Assembly (NCBI RefSeq): GCF_006007965.1 | Contig: NZ_CP040748.1 | Coordinates: forward strand, 2,790,001-2,854,000 | DNA from: Nocardioides jishulii | Lineage (GTDB): Bacteria; Actinomycetota; Actinomycetes; Propionibacteriales; Nocardioidaceae | Direction of reading: 5' to 3' | Length of the DNA stretch: 64,000 nt | Shown: positions 1-8,826 of the stretch, piece by piece | How the letters are laid out: each line of letters starts with the position of its first letter | Position numbering within the stretch: position 1 is the first letter of the stretch | The notes under the pieces: generated by a model | The model's database searches: none | Seen by the model: the letters and a program-made list of their open reading frames with translations, nothing else | What the model was told of the DNA's origin: nothing | Translations under genes and position numbers: made by a program

Positions 1-386
1 CCGGGGCGTCGGTCGATCTCGGTGAAGCCCCGGCGTCGGTAGAACGCCTGGGCCCCGGCATTGGCCTCGCTCACCTCGAGCAGCATCCGGTCGGCGCCGT
101 CCGCGGCCGCGGCGAGCACAGCAGCGTCGACGAGCATCGAGGCGACGCCCTCGCGCCGGGCGCTGGCCGCTACCGCGATCCGGAGCAGGTCGGCGAAGTC
201 GCCGGCCAGCGCGGTCAGCACGTAGCCGACGACCTCCCCGTCACGTTCTGCCACCAGCAGCCTGCGTCCCGCGGCCGAGACGAGCTCGCCCAGCGTCGCC
301 GCGCTCCAGGCGTCGGCGCCGAACGCCTCCTCCTCCAGCGCGGCGAGGGCCGGCAGGTCCTCGTCGTGCCCCGGCCGCAGCGTCAC
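1..386 (-). CDS. rimI: Ribosomal protein alanine N-acetyltransferase RimI (3' end cut by window edge)
   Basis: This is the N-terminal 128 codons of a GNAT acetyltransferase that continues beyond base 1. The family acetylates protein N-termini, classically S18. The acetyl-CoA loop R-R-E-G-V-A is at residues 78-83, and the NAGAQAFYRRRGF segment typical of RimI is at 109-121. The GTG start (386-384) overlaps the tsaB stop in a GTGA four-base overlap, so the two are translationally coupled. RimI next to TsaB and TsaE is the usual actinobacterial order, with tsaD expected next outside the window. RimI proteins are about 150-160 residues, so roughly 25 residues are missing here. Another GNAT substrate cannot be excluded. 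Confidence 0.85.
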   Translation of the reverse strand, partial: MTLRPGHDEDLPALAALEEEAFGADAWSAATLGELVSAAGRRLLVAERDGEVVGYVLTALAGDFADLLRIAVAASARREGVASMLVDAAVLAAAADGADRMLLEVSEANAGAQAFYRRRGFTEIDRRP

Positions 387-1018
387 GAGACCGGCTTGGG
401 CGCGGCGTTGGCCACCGCGTCCGGGCGGCGCAGGTAGAGCGGCTCCGGGTCCAGCAGCTCGGCGCGCTCCTCGGCGACCACACGCGCCAGCCAGCCGGCC
501 GAGGGGCGTGAGGGCCCGACGGGACGCGGGAAGTCGTCGGGGTAGAGCAACGCGCCCTCACCGACGACGGGACCCGAGGTCGCCGCCACGGCGGGCTTCA
601 GGACCGCGGGCCCGTCCACGCGTACGCCGTCGAGGTAGGACGCGACGTAGACCTCCTTGCGGCGCGCGTCGGTGGCGACGAGGAACGCGCCGTCGACCGC
701 ACCGCTGTCGTAGGCCTCGACCGCCAGGACGTCGAGGGTGCAGACCGCGTAGACCGGGATCTCCAGCGCCAACGCCAGGGTGCGCGCCGTCACCAGCCCC
801 ACCCGCAGGCCGGTGAAGGGGCCGGGCCCGGCGCCGACGGCGATCGCGGTGAGGTCCTGACGGACGATCCCGGCGCTCCGGGTCACTGCGTCGATCAGCG
901 GGGCCAGCTGCTCCCCGTGCTTCATCGGCCGCTCGGAGACCTGCTCGGCGACGACGTCGTTCCCGTCGTGCAGGGCGACCGTCACCAGCGGGGTCGCGGT
1001 GTCGAAGGCGAGGAGCAT
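383..1018 (-). CDS. tsaB: tRNA threonylcarbamoyladenosine biosynthesis protein TsaB
   Basis: TsaB is the non-catalytic ASKHA-fold partner that dimerises with TsaD and, with TsaE, makes N6-threonylcarbamoyladenosine (t6A) at position 37 of ANN-decoding tRNAs in the cytosol. The 211-residue length fits the family. The N-terminus has the ASKHA phosphate-1-like segment LAFDTAT (residues 3-9), and the conserved GPGPFTGLR motif is at 64-72. The gene starts with ATG and lies 9 bases downstream of the tsaE-domain gene, overlapping rimI by four bases, so one transcript carries the t6A genes. Identification is firm from the motif and the context. Confidence 0.95.
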   Translation of the reverse strand: MLLAFDTATPLVTVALHDGNDVVAEQVSERPMKHGEQLAPLIDAVTRSAGIVRQDLTAIAVGAGPGPFTGLRVGLVTARTLALALEIPVYAVCTLDVLAVEAYDSGAVDGAFLVATDARRKEVYVASYLDGVRVDGPAVLKPAVAATSGPVVGEGALLYPDDFPRPVGPSRPSAGWLARVVAEERAELLDPEPLYLRRPDAVANAAPKPVS

Positions 1019-1027
1019 TGTTCGAGG

Positions 1028-1939
1028 TTACTGCTCGCGCACCCAGCGCAGCTCGACCACCCGGGGGTCGTGGTCCTCCAGGGAGACCGGGGCCTCACCG
1101 CCTCCCAACGCACGGGTGACCCGCACCTCGAGGCGCCGGGTCGCCAGGCCCTCGGCCACGCCCGCGCCCCACTCGACGACCGTCACGGCCTCGTCCAGCG
1201 AGGTGTCGAGGTCGAGGTCGTCGAGCTCCTCGATGCCACCGAGGCGGTAGGCGTCGACGTGGACCAGGTCGGGGCCGTCGACCAGGGAGGGATGCACCCG
1301 GGCGATGACGAAGGTGGGCGAGGTGACGCCGCCCCGCACGCCGAGCCCCTCGCCGAGGCCCTGGGTGAAGGTGGTCTTGCCCGCGCCGAGCTCGCCGGAG
1401 AGGACGAGGACGTCGCCGGCCTCCAACAACCGGCCCACGCGTCGACCGAGCTCCTGCATCGCCGGACCGTCCTTCACCACGTGCTCGGTGGGCAGGTCGA
1501 GGAAGAGCTGGAGGTAGGGGCCGACGGTGACCTCGCGGCAGAAGCCCTTGGACCGCCAGAAGTCGACCGTGCGGGGCATCTCCGGGCGCGCGAGCACCGT
1601 CATCGTCTGCTGGGCCGGCGCGTGGGCGACTGCCGCTTCGAGCAGGGCCGAGGCAACACCCTTGCCCTGCGCCTCGGGGTGCACCCCGAAGCGGCGCAGG
1701 AAGACGGTGTCGTCGTGGGGGTCGAGCAGCACGGCGCCCACGGGCTGGCCACCGAGCCGCGCGAGCAGCCCCCGGCCACGCCCCAGCGCGGCAGCGATCG
1801 AGTCGGGTGTCTCCGCGAGGGCGTCCGCGGGCGGGTCGAGCGGCGGGCGGGCGCCGAAGGCGGCGCGCACGACGGCATGCACCTCGGCGGCAGCCTCGGC
1901 GCCGACGCTCGTCACCGTCAGGCCAGGTCGGTCATTCAT
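1028..1939 (-). CDS. tsaE: GNAT acetyltransferase fused to TsaE (t6A biosynthesis ATPase)
   Basis: This 303-residue protein joins two domains. Residues about 8-145 are a GNAT acetyltransferase with acetyl-CoA loop QGKGVA at 91-96 and a terminal FWRSKGF segment at 127-133. Residues about 150-303 are TsaE, the ATPase that drives turnover of the TsaB-TsaD complex in t6A synthesis. It has Walker A GELGAGKTT (182-190), TSPTF (206-210), HVDAYRL (227-233) and VVEWGAG (254-260). Stand-alone TsaE is about 150 residues, so the N-terminal half is a true addition. The GNAT substrate is unknown. The start overlaps the upstream hydrolase gene by four bases. Confidence 0.92.
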   Translation of the reverse strand: MNDRPGLTVTSVGAEAAAEVHAVVRAAFGARPPLDPPADALAETPDSIAAALGRGRGLLARLGGQPVGAVLLDPHDDTVFLRRFGVHPEAQGKGVASALLEAAVAHAPAQQTMTVLARPEMPRTVDFWRSKGFCREVTVGPYLQLFLDLPTEHVVKDGPAMQELGRRVGRLLEAGDVLVLSGELGAGKTTFTQGLGEGLGVRGGVTSPTFVIARVHPSLVDGPDLVHVDAYRLGGIEELDDLDLDTSLDEAVTVVEWGAGVAEGLATRRLEVRVTRALGGGEAPVSLEDHDPRVVELRWVREQ

Positions 1940-2991
1940 CCAGCGTGCTCCTGGGCCCAGGCGAGTGCTCGTTCGAAGAGGTGGTCCAATTCGGCGTTGA
2001 CCTCGTCGTGGCGCTCCATCAGCACCATGTGGCCGGCACCGTCGACCTCCAGCAGCTCCGACCCCGGGATGCGGGAGTGGAGCTTGCGGCTGTGGCCGAC
2101 CCCGGTCATCTTGTCGAGGGTGCCGGCGATGACGGTGCAGGGCACCCGACCGAGGGCGCTGAGGTTGTCGTAGTGGTCGAGCGAGGCGAAGGACGGATAG
2201 AAGTCGGCGACCACCTCGAAGGGCGTGTCGTCGATCATGTCGAAGACGAACTCGGAGTAGTTGATCGGCACGTCCTCACCGAAGGCGAAGCGGCCGACGA
2301 CGATCTCCGCCAGCCGGAAGCCGGTCGCCCGGGCCCGGTCGACGAGGGAGTGACCGCGGTCGAGGACCCTCACCATCCGGCCGACCGCGCGTCCGCCGAG
2401 CGATCCCAGCGGCAGCATCGGGAAGAGGATGCGGCCCGCGTCGAGGCCACCCGCCGTCGTGCCGATCAGCGCCGTGCCCACGACCTTGTCGCCGAAGAGC
2501 TCGGGGAACTGGGCAGCGAGCGAGATCACGCTCATCCCACCCATCGAGTGTCCGACCAGGACCACCGGCCCCGGGGCGGTGGTCTCGATGACCCGTTTGA
2601 GGTCGCGGCCGAGCTGGTCGATGGTGCAGTTGTCGCCGTCCGACCGGGCCGACTCGCCGTGCGAACGCTGGTCGTAGAAGACCGTGCGCACCAGTCCCCG
2701 GTAGGCGGCGCGCTGGAAGTGCCAGCACTGGAGGCTCAGCGTGAAGCCGTGGACGAAGATGATCGTCAGCCCGTTGTCGTGGCCCTCGTCGGGCTCGTCG
2801 ACCTCCACGTGCAGGTCGATGCCGTCGTCGGTGACCACCTTCAACGAGGGGGAGCGCAACGACCCGAACGGGGTGTCGTCACCTGCGCCGGGACGGGCCT
2901 TGACCTGCTGGACGGCCCGGGCGGTGGCCCCGGCTGCTGCCACGCCCACCAGTCCCGCGGCGACCCCCAGCGCCTTGCCGGAGCGACTCAT
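1936..2991 (-). CDS. Alpha/beta-fold hydrolase, membrane-anchored or exported
   Basis: This 351-residue serine hydrolase has an HGF oxyanion motif (81-83), DQRSHG (107-112), a nucleophile elbow GHSMGG (147-152, Ser149) and a C-terminal His at about 321 in GAGHM. A hydrophobic stretch at residues 6-28 after a short basic start suggests an N-terminal membrane anchor or signal sequence. The substrate cannot be read from the sequence; esterase, lipase or haloperoxidase-like activities are possible. It lies between alr and tsaE with four-base overlaps on both sides, and a hydrolase in this place is common in actinobacteria, but a functional link to t6A synthesis is unproven. Confidence 0.85.
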   Translation of the reverse strand: MSRSGKALGVAAGLVGVAAAGATARAVQQVKARPGAGDDTPFGSLRSPSLKVVTDDGIDLHVEVDEPDEGHDNGLTIIFVHGFTLSLQCWHFQRAAYRGLVRTVFYDQRSHGESARSDGDNCTIDQLGRDLKRVIETTAPGPVVLVGHSMGGMSVISLAAQFPELFGDKVVGTALIGTTAGGLDAGRILFPMLPLGSLGGRAVGRMVRVLDRGHSLVDRARATGFRLAEIVVGRFAFGEDVPINYSEFVFDMIDDTPFEVVADFYPSFASLDHYDNLSALGRVPCTVIAGTLDKMTGVGHSRKLHSRIPGSELLEVDGAGHMVLMERHDEVNAELDHLFERALAWAQEHAG

Positions 2992-4130
2992 GGGCGCTCC
3001 TCCCCGACGTACCGACGAGGCATCCGTCCGCCGATCCGGGTCACGATCTCGTAGTTGATGGTGCCGACCGCCTCGGCCCAGTCCTGCACGGTCGGCTCGC
3101 CGTCGCGCCCGGGCCCGAAGAGCACGAACGCGCTCCCCGGCTCAGGGAGGTCGCCCCCGAGGTCGACGACCAGCTGGTCCATGCAGACCTTGCCGCGCAC
3201 CGGACGTCGCGCTCCGGCCACCCACACCTCGGCACCCGGGCTGGCCGCCCGGGGAATGCCCTCGGCGTAGCCCACCGGCACGAGACCCAGCGTGGTGGGA
3301 GCCGGTGCCACCCAGGCGTGGCCGTAGGAGACGCCGGCTCCGGCCGGGACCTCCTTGACCAGCGCCAGTCGGCCGCGCACGGTCATCGCCGGCACCAGGC
3401 CGATGTCGGGCGTGACGCCGGGAGCCGGGTCGAGCCCGTAGAGGGCGATGCCGCAGCGCACCAGCTCGTGACGCAGGTCCGGGCGCATGATGGCGGCGGC
3501 GGAGTTGGCCAGGTGGCGCACCTCCAGGTGCAGGCCCGCCTCCTCGGCGACCGCGACCGCCCAGTCGAAGACCTTCGCCTGCTCGGAGTTGGCGGGGTGC
3601 TCGGGCTCGTCGCTGGCGACCAGGTGCGACCAGACGGCGACGACGCGCACCGCTCCGGACTCCTCGAGCTCGCGGGCATGGGCGCAGAGGTCGGCCCACT
3701 GCCCGGGGGTGGCGCCCCCGCGCGACAGGCCGGTGTCGATCTTGAGGTGGACGCGGGCCGGGACGCCCGCAGCTGCCGCAGCCGCGATCTCGTCGAGCTG
3801 AGCAGGCGTGTAGGCCGCGACGTCGACGTCGGCGGCCAGCACGTCGCCGTACGCGTCACCGGGGGCGGCGAGCCAGCACAGGAGCCGCCCCTCGTCCCCC
3901 GAGGCGCGCAGCGCGAGCGCCTCCTCCGGCGTCGCCACGCCGAGCCACTCGGCGCCTGCGGCGCGGGCGACGCGGGCGACCTCGACCATCCCGTGGCCGT
4001 AGCCGTCTGCCTTCACGACCGCCATCAGGCCGGCGGGAGCGACGACGTCCCGGAGGGTGGCGACGTTGTGGGCGATGGCCTCGAGGTCGACGACGATCTC
4101 GGCACGAGCCGGGTGCCCCCCTGAAGTCAT
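2988..4130 (-). CDS. alr: Alanine racemase
   Basis: This PLP enzyme interconverts L- and D-alanine in the cytosol and supplies D-Ala for peptidoglycan. Numbered from the ATG at 4130 (380 residues), the PLP lysine is Lys40 in AVVKADGYGHG, and the second catalytic base is Tyr269 in GVSYGHAW. GLSRGG is at 134-139, in a substrate-side loop. Length and both catalytic residues fit the family. An in-frame GTG at 4145 would give a GTGA overlap with nnrD, like the other junctions here; neither start has a clear ribosome binding site, so the start is uncertain by five residues. It is cotranscribed with nnrE/D upstream and the hydrolase downstream. Confidence 0.95.
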   Translation of the reverse strand: MTSGGHPARAEIVVDLEAIAHNVATLRDVVAPAGLMAVVKADGYGHGMVEVARVARAAGAEWLGVATPEEALALRASGDEGRLLCWLAAPGDAYGDVLAADVDVAAYTPAQLDEIAAAAAAGVPARVHLKIDTGLSRGGATPGQWADLCAHARELEESGAVRVVAVWSHLVASDEPEHPANSEQAKVFDWAVAVAEEAGLHLEVRHLANSAAAIMRPDLRHELVRCGIALYGLDPAPGVTPDIGLVPAMTVRGRLALVKEVPAGAGVSYGHAWVAPAPTTLGLVPVGYAEGIPRAASPGAEVWVAGARRPVRGKVCMDQLVVDLGGDLPEPGSAFVLFGPGRDGEPTVQDWAEAVGTINYEIVTRIGGRMPRRYVGEERP

Positions 4131-4141
4131 GAGGTCAATTG

Positions 4142-5554
4142 TCACACCCGGGCGGTGACGGCGCGGATGATCCCCGGCAGGTGGCCCGCGATCGTGGTGG
4201 CGACCACAGTTCCGCAGGCCGCCGCCCGCTCGCCGGCCTCCCCGTGCAGCCACGCTCCCACCGAGGCGGCGTCGAAGGGGTCCAGGCCGCTGGCGAGCAG
4301 CGAGGCGACGAGGCCGGTGAGCACGTCACCGGCGCCCGCGGTCGCCAGCCAGGGCGTCCCGGTCGTGTTGACCCGGACCCGTCCGTCGGGGTGCACGACG
4401 AGCGTGCGGGCCCCCTTGAGCAGCACCACCGCCTGCCAGTGCTGGGCGACCTCGCGGGCGTGACGCAACGGTGCCGCCTCCACGTCGGCGCGTGGCTCCC
4501 CCACCAGGGCCGCGAGCTCGCCGGCGTGCGGGGTCAGCACCAGTCCGGGACGCGGCGACGAGCCGCGGCGGGGCAGGTGGGCCAGGGCATCGGCGTCGAC
4601 GACCACGGGCACGTCGTCGGCCAACGCCTCCCGCAGCATGGTGACCGCGTCGGTGTCAGAGCCCGAGCCGACGGCCCAGGCCTGCACGCGTCCGGGGCCG
4701 ACGACCTCGGGGAAGCGGGTCCGCACCTGCGTCTCCACGCTCTGCGGGCCGACGTAGCGGACCATTCCGGCGATCCCGGAGGCAGCACCGGCGACGCAGA
4801 GCAGCGCCGCACCGGGGTAGGTCGACGAGCCGGCCCTCACGCCGACGACCCCACGGGTGTACTTGTGCGCGGTGGCCGACGGGACAGGCAGCAGCCGGGC
4901 CACGTCGTCGGCCTCGAGAGCCTCCACCGCAGGGGCAGGCAGGTCGAGTCCGATGTCGACGAGCCGGACCCGTCCGCACGCCCGTGCGGCGGGGTCGACG
5001 AGGGTGGCGACCTTGTGGGTGCCGAAGGTGACCGTGAGCGCGGCCCGGACGTGGGACCGGGGCGTCTCCCCGAGGTCCACGTCGACTCCGGAGGGCAGGT
5101 CCACGGCGACCACCGGGACGTCCGCCAGCGCCTCCAGCGCGGCCTCCGCATCGGGGCGCAGGCCCGGGGACCCGCCGATCCCGACGATGCCGTCGAGCAC
5201 CAGGTCAGGACCGAACCGTACGGCCTCGTCCAGGCCAACCACCCGTCCCCCGGCCGTCAGGAAGGCGGCCAGTCCCTCGGGGTGCAGCACCTCTCCCAGG
5301 GCAACGGCACGCACCGCGACGCCACGTCGGGCCAGGCGCGCCGCGGCGTGGAGTGCGTCGCCACCGTTGTTGCCGGGTCCGGCAAGGACCACCACGCGGG
5401 TGCCGTACGTCCTTCCGCGACGCCGTCGCAGCTCCTCGACGACGGCGACCGCCAGGCCCGTCGCGGCCCGCGCCATCAGGGCGCCCGAGGGCTGGGTGTC
5501 GAGCAGCGGCTGCTCGGCGGCTCGGACCTGCTCGACGGTGTGGGCACGGCGCAT
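4142..5554 (-). CDS. nnrD: Bifunctional NAD(P)H-hydrate epimerase / ADP-dependent NAD(P)H-hydrate dehydratase
   Basis: This enzyme repairs NAD(P)HX, the hydrated, damaged form of NAD(P)H. The N-terminal YjeF_N epimerase domain (about 1-215) has GPGNNGGD at 59-66 and DLPSG at 152-156. The C-terminal ribokinase-like dehydratase domain has HKYTRG at 230-235 and the catalytic GAGDVLTG at 407-414. I chose the ATG at 5554 (470 residues) because a TACGCT -10 box lies only 6 bases upstream, predicting a leaderless mRNA; an in-frame start at 5581 would extend through that box. It heads the operon to alr, the hydrolase and the t6A genes. Confidence 0.93.
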   Translation of the reverse strand: MRRAHTVEQVRAAEQPLLDTQPSGALMARAATGLAVAVVEELRRRRGRTYGTRVVVLAGPGNNGGDALHAAARLARRGVAVRAVALGEVLHPEGLAAFLTAGGRVVGLDEAVRFGPDLVLDGIVGIGGSPGLRPDAEAALEALADVPVVAVDLPSGVDVDLGETPRSHVRAALTVTFGTHKVATLVDPAARACGRVRLVDIGLDLPAPAVEALEADDVARLLPVPSATAHKYTRGVVGVRAGSSTYPGAALLCVAGAASGIAGMVRYVGPQSVETQVRTRFPEVVGPGRVQAWAVGSGSDTDAVTMLREALADDVPVVVDADALAHLPRRGSSPRPGLVLTPHAGELAALVGEPRADVEAAPLRHAREVAQHWQAVVLLKGARTLVVHPDGRVRVNTTGTPWLATAGAGDVLTGLVASLLASGLDPFDAASVGAWLHGEAGERAAACGTVVATTIAGHLPGIIRAVTARV

Positions 5555-5560
5555 CTCGCC

Positions 5561-5591
5561 AGCGTAGCGATCGGCGAGCATCCGCTACGTT
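5561..5591. promoter_or_regulatory. Divergent leaderless-type promoters for nnrE/D and the DUF2332 gene
   Basis: The 43-bp gap between the two divergent genes holds TACGCT on the minus strand (5566-5561), 6 bases before the nnrE/D ATG. On the plus strand TACGTT (5586-5591) lies 6 bases before the DUF2332 ATG. Both match the TAnnnT -10 consensus. Neither gene has a convincing ribosome binding site at its start. The placement is seen; transcription start sites are inferred. Confidence 0.5.
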
Positions 5592-5597
5592 TCCCGC

Positions 5598-6563
5598 ATG
5601 GACCCTCACCTGGACGTCCCCACGGCCTACCGCCAGTTCGCCGTCGAGGCCAGCGACTCCCCCGCCTTCTCGGCCTGGGCCGCCGCGGCGGCCGAGGACG
5701 AGGAGCTCGTGGCCTGGTTGGAGACGCTGCCGGGGATCAAGCAGCAGCCCAACCTGGTCTTCGCCGCGGCGCGCTGGCACGGCGTGGCGGCGCCCGGTCC
5801 CTACTCCGGCCTGCGCGAGGCGCTGCTGCTCGACGACGGGCCCATCCGCGCCACGATCATGGCGCGCTCCACGCAGACCAACGAGGTGGGGCGACTGGCC
5901 ACGCTGCTCCCGGCCTTCGCCGGCTTCGAGGAGCCGCTGGCGCTGCTCGAGGTCGGGGCGGCGGCAGGGCTCAACCTCTTCCCGGACCGCTGGGGGTACG
6001 CCTGGGACACCTCCGACGGAACCGTCGAGCTGGGCCAGGCGCCCCGGCTCCCCTGCCGGGTCGCCGGACCGGCGCCCCTCCCCACGCGGGGACCCGAGGT
6101 GGCCTGGCGGGGCGGCATCGACGTGAACCCGCTCGACGTCACCGACCCCGACGACATGGCATGGCTGGCGCAGCTGGTCTGGCCGGAGCAGGACGAGAGG
6201 CGGCGCCGGTTGGCGCAGGCGGTCCGGGTCGCCCAGGCGGACCCGCCGTCGCTGGTGCGCGGCGACCTGCTGGAGGAGCTGCCCGACCTGGTGGCGCAGG
6301 CGGGTCGCCATGGCACGGTGGTGGTCTTCCACTCGGCCGTCATCGCCTACCTGGAGCCCTCCGACCGGCTGGCCTTCGACGCGATGATGCGCGACCTGGT
6401 CGCCTCCGGCGCCTGCCACTGGGTGAGCAACGAGTCCGGCGGCGTGCTGCCGTCGGTGACCGCGACGGGGCCGGAGCCGCAGCTGCACTTCGTGCTCGGC
6501 GTCGACGGCCGCACGGTCGCCCACACCCACGGCCACGGGCGCGAGCTGCTCTGGTTCGGCTGA
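5598..6563 (+). CDS. DUF2332 family protein
   Basis: This 321-residue protein belongs to the DUF2332 family of unknown function, common in actinobacteria. Visible family signatures are QTNEVGR (93-99) and LLEVGAAAGLNL (116-127), the latter resembling the glycine-rich motif I of SAM-dependent methyltransferases; I infer a Rossmann-like fold but no activity. No signal peptide or membrane segment is seen. The gene is alone on the plus strand, inserted between acpS and nnrE/D, genes often adjacent in relatives, and it converges on acpS with only 11 bases between stops. A weak inverted repeat (arms 6558-6563 and 6575-6580) spans that junction. Confidence 0.8.
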   Translation: MDPHLDVPTAYRQFAVEASDSPAFSAWAAAAAEDEELVAWLETLPGIKQQPNLVFAAARWHGVAAPGPYSGLREALLLDDGPIRATIMARSTQTNEVGRLATLLPAFAGFEEPLALLEVGAAAGLNLFPDRWGYAWDTSDGTVELGQAPRLPCRVAGPAPLPTRGPEVAWRGGIDVNPLDVTDPDDMAWLAQLVWPEQDERRRRLAQAVRVAQADPPSLVRGDLLEELPDLVAQAGRHGTVVVFHSAVIAYLEPSDRLAFDAMMRDLVASGACHWVSNESGGVLPSVTATGPEPQLHFVLGVDGRTVAHTHGHGRELLWFG

Positions 6564-6574
6564 GCCGGGCTGGT

Positions 6575-6928
6575 TCAGCCCTCCAGCACCACCATCGCCG
6601 AGGCGATCCCGGCGTCGTGCGAGAGCGAGACGTGCACCCGGTCGACCCCCAGCTCGGCTGCCCGCTGGGCCACGGTCCCACGGATCTCGAAGCGGGGGCG
6701 CCCGGTCTCCTCGGAGACGATCTCGGCGTCGTGCCACGCCATCCCGACCGGCGCGCCCAGGGCCTTGGCCAGCGCCTCCTTGGCGGCGAAGCGCGCGGCC
6801 AGCGAGGCCAGCGGGCGCCCCGCCTCGTCGGGAGTGAAGAGCCGGGCCCGCAGGCCGGGCGTACGCTCCAGCGACTCACCGAAGCGGGCGACGTCGGCGA
6901 CGTCGATGCCCACCCCGATCACGGCCAC
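6575..6928 (-). CDS. acpS: Holo-[acyl-carrier-protein] synthase AcpS
   Basis: AcpS transfers 4'-phosphopantetheine from CoA to the serine of acyl carrier protein, activating it for fatty acid synthesis. The 117-residue length is normal. The Mg-binding Asp9 lies in [10 protein letters not shown] (residues 7-16), and the second signature [11 protein letters not shown] (46-56) carries Glu51. It lies 10 bases downstream of glmS on the same strand and is very probably cotranscribed with it. coaA, the first step of CoA synthesis, starts just across the glmS promoter, so cofactor supply and carrier activation are neighbours. Confidence 0.95.
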   Translation of the reverse strand: MAVIGVGIDVADVARFGESLERTPGLRARLFTPDEAGRPLASLAARFAAKEALAKALGAPVGMAWHDAEIVSEETGRPRFEIRGTVAQRAAELGVDRVHVSLSHDAGIASAMVVLEG

Positions 6929-6938
6929 GGTTGCTCCG

Positions 6939-8783
6939 TCACTCGACGGTGACGGACTTGGCCAGGTTGCGCGGCTGGTCCACGTCGTGCCCCATGACCG
7001 TCGCCAGCTCGCAGGCGAAGAGCTGCAGCGGGATGACCGCGACGAGCGGCTGGAGCAGCACCGGCACCTTCGGCAGCCCGATCAGGGTGTCGGCGTAGGG
7101 CGCGATCGTCTCGTCGTCGAGCTCGGCCAGGCAGATGGTGCGGGCGCCACGGGTCCGCACCTCCTGGATGCCCGACAGCATCTTGTCGTGCAGGTGGTCA
7201 CGGCCGCGGGGCGGGACGATGCAGAAGACCGGGAGCCCGGGCTCGATCAGCGCGATCGGGCCGTGCTTGATCTCGCCGGCGGCGAACCCCTCGGCGTGGA
7301 TGTAGGCGAGCTCCTTGAGCTTCAGCGCCCCCTCGAGGGCGACCGGGTAGCCGGCGTGGCGCCCGAGGAAGAGCACCGAGGTGGCGTCGACGTGCTCGCG
7401 GGCGATCTTGTAGATCTGGTCGGCCTCGGCGAGCACGCTCTCGATGTGCTGGGGGATCTCGTCGAGCTGGTCCATGACGTGGTGGATCTCGTCACCGAAG
7501 AAGGTCCCCTTGACCTGCGCCAGGTAGAGCGCGAGCAGGTAGCAGGCCACCAGCTGGGTCACGTAGCCCTTGGTCGAGGCGACGCCGATCTCCGGGCCCG
7601 CGTAGGTGTAGATCACGCCGTCGGACTCGCGCGGGATCGTCGATCCGTTGGTGTTGCAGATGGACAGGACCTTGGAGCGCTGCGTCCGCGCGTGACGGAT
7701 GGCCTGGAGGGTGTCGGCGGTCTCCCCCGACTGGCTGATCGCCACGACCAACGTGGAGCGGGTCAGGATCGGGTCGCGGTAGCGGAACTCGCTGGCGAGC
7801 TCGACCTCGACGCTGACCCGGGTCCAGTGCTCGATGGCGTACTTGGCGACCATGCCGGCGTAGTACGAGGTGCCGGCGGCGATGATGATGATGCGGTCGA
7901 TGTCGCGCAGCTCGGAGTCGTCGAGACGCATCTCGTCGAGCTCAAGGAGGCCGCTGGCGTTGCGTCGACCGAGCAGGGAGTCGGCGACCGCGCGCGGCTG
8001 CTCGAAGATCTCCTTGCGCATGAACCAGTCGTGGCCGTCCTTCTCGGCGGCCGTGATGTCCCAGTCGACGTGGTACTGCTTGCCCATCGCCGGCGTGCCG
8101 TCGAATCCGATGATCTGGACGTCGTCGGCCGTGATCGTGACGATCTGGTCCTGACCGAGCTCGAGCGCCTCGCGGGTGTGGTCGATGAAGGCCGCGACGT
8201 CGGAGCCGAGGAAGTTCTCACCCTCGCCCAGACCGACGACCAGCGGCGAGTTGCGACGGGCGGCGACCACCCGCGACGGGTCCTTCCCGTCCAGGGCGAC
8301 GAGGGTGAAGGCACCCTTCAGACGCTGGCACACCCGCTGCATGGCGTCGGTCAGGTCGTGACCGGCCACGACCTCGAGCTCGAGCAGGTGGGCGGCGACC
8401 TCGGTGTCGGTCTCGGACTTCAGCGCGTGGCCGGCCGCCTCGAGCTCGGTGCGCAGCTGCGCGAAGTTCTCGATGATGCCGTTGTGCACGACGGCCAGGC
8501 GGCCTTCGGCGCCCAGGTGCGGGTGGGCGTTGACGTCGTTGGGGGCTCCGTGGGTCGCCCAGCGGGTGTGTCCGATGCCGGTGGTCGAGGCGGGAAGAGG
8601 ATGCTCGGCGATGGCCCGCTCGAGGTTGGCCAGCTTGCCGGCCCGCTTCTCCGAGGCGATCGAACCCTCGTGAGCCAGTGCCACTCCAGCGGAGTCGTAG
8701 CCCCGGTACTCCAGCCTCCGCAGCCCTTCGACGACGACGTCCTGCGCCTGCTTCGACCCCACGTACCCCACGATTCCGCACAT
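6939..8783 (-). CDS. glmS: Glutamine-fructose-6-phosphate aminotransferase (isomerizing)
   Basis: GlmS makes glucosamine-6-phosphate from fructose-6-phosphate and glutamine, the entry to UDP-GlcNAc and peptidoglycan. From the ATG at 8783 the protein has 614 residues and begins MCGIVGYVG, with Cys2 as the N-terminal nucleophile of the glutaminase domain (about 1-220). Two SIS sugar-isomerase domains follow, with the [12 protein letters not shown] loop in the first. The C-terminus LAKSVTVE is the conserved family ending. A longer frame reaching 8960 is rejected because Cys2 must be exposed after Met removal. A TATAGA box lies 10 bases upstream of the start, so the leader is very short. Confidence 0.97.
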   Translation of the reverse strand: MCGIVGYVGSKQAQDVVVEGLRRLEYRGYDSAGVALAHEGSIASEKRAGKLANLERAIAEHPLPASTTGIGHTRWATHGAPNDVNAHPHLGAEGRLAVVHNGIIENFAQLRTELEAAGHALKSETDTEVAAHLLELEVVAGHDLTDAMQRVCQRLKGAFTLVALDGKDPSRVVAARRNSPLVVGLGEGENFLGSDVAAFIDHTREALELGQDQIVTITADDVQIIGFDGTPAMGKQYHVDWDITAAEKDGHDWFMRKEIFEQPRAVADSLLGRRNASGLLELDEMRLDDSELRDIDRIIIIAAGTSYYAGMVAKYAIEHWTRVSVEVELASEFRYRDPILTRSTLVVAISQSGETADTLQAIRHARTQRSKVLSICNTNGSTIPRESDGVIYTYAGPEIGVASTKGYVTQLVACYLLALYLAQVKGTFFGDEIHHVMDQLDEIPQHIESVLAEADQIYKIAREHVDATSVLFLGRHAGYPVALEGALKLKELAYIHAEGFAAGEIKHGPIALIEPGLPVFCIVPPRGRDHLHDKMLSGIQEVRTRGARTICLAELDDETIAPYADTLIGLPKVPVLLQPLVAVIPLQLFACELATVMGHDVDQPRNLAKSVTVE

Positions 8784-8793
8784 GGCCGATGAG

Positions 8794-8821
8794 TCTATAT
8801 CCCCGCACGCCCTGTAAGAAT
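8794..8821. promoter_or_regulatory. Divergent glmS / coaA -10 boxes
   Basis: The 43-bp glmS-coaA gap contains TATAGA on the minus strand (8799-8794), 10 bases before the glmS ATG. It also has TAAGAAT on the plus strand (8815-8821), 5 bases before the coaA GTG. This predicts a leaderless coaA mRNA and a glmS leader of only a few bases. It leaves no room for a glmS ribozyme of the Firmicutes type. No good -35 boxes are visible. Confidence 0.5.
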
Positions 8822-8826
8822 GCAGC

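Noticed and set aside
4139-6952. A plus-strand open frame of over 900 codons spanning nnrE/D, the DUF2332 gene and acpS
   Set aside because: It is low-complexity Arg/Gly/Ala, overlaps three real genes and has no ribosome binding site.
6765-8792. Plus-strand open frame of about 675 codons antisense to glmS
   Set aside because: GlmS on the other strand is unmistakable; this frame is a codon-position mirror.
8784-8826. A glmS ribozyme-type riboswitch
   Set aside because: The glmS-coaA gap is only 43 bp and holds two -10 boxes; there is no room for the ribozyme.
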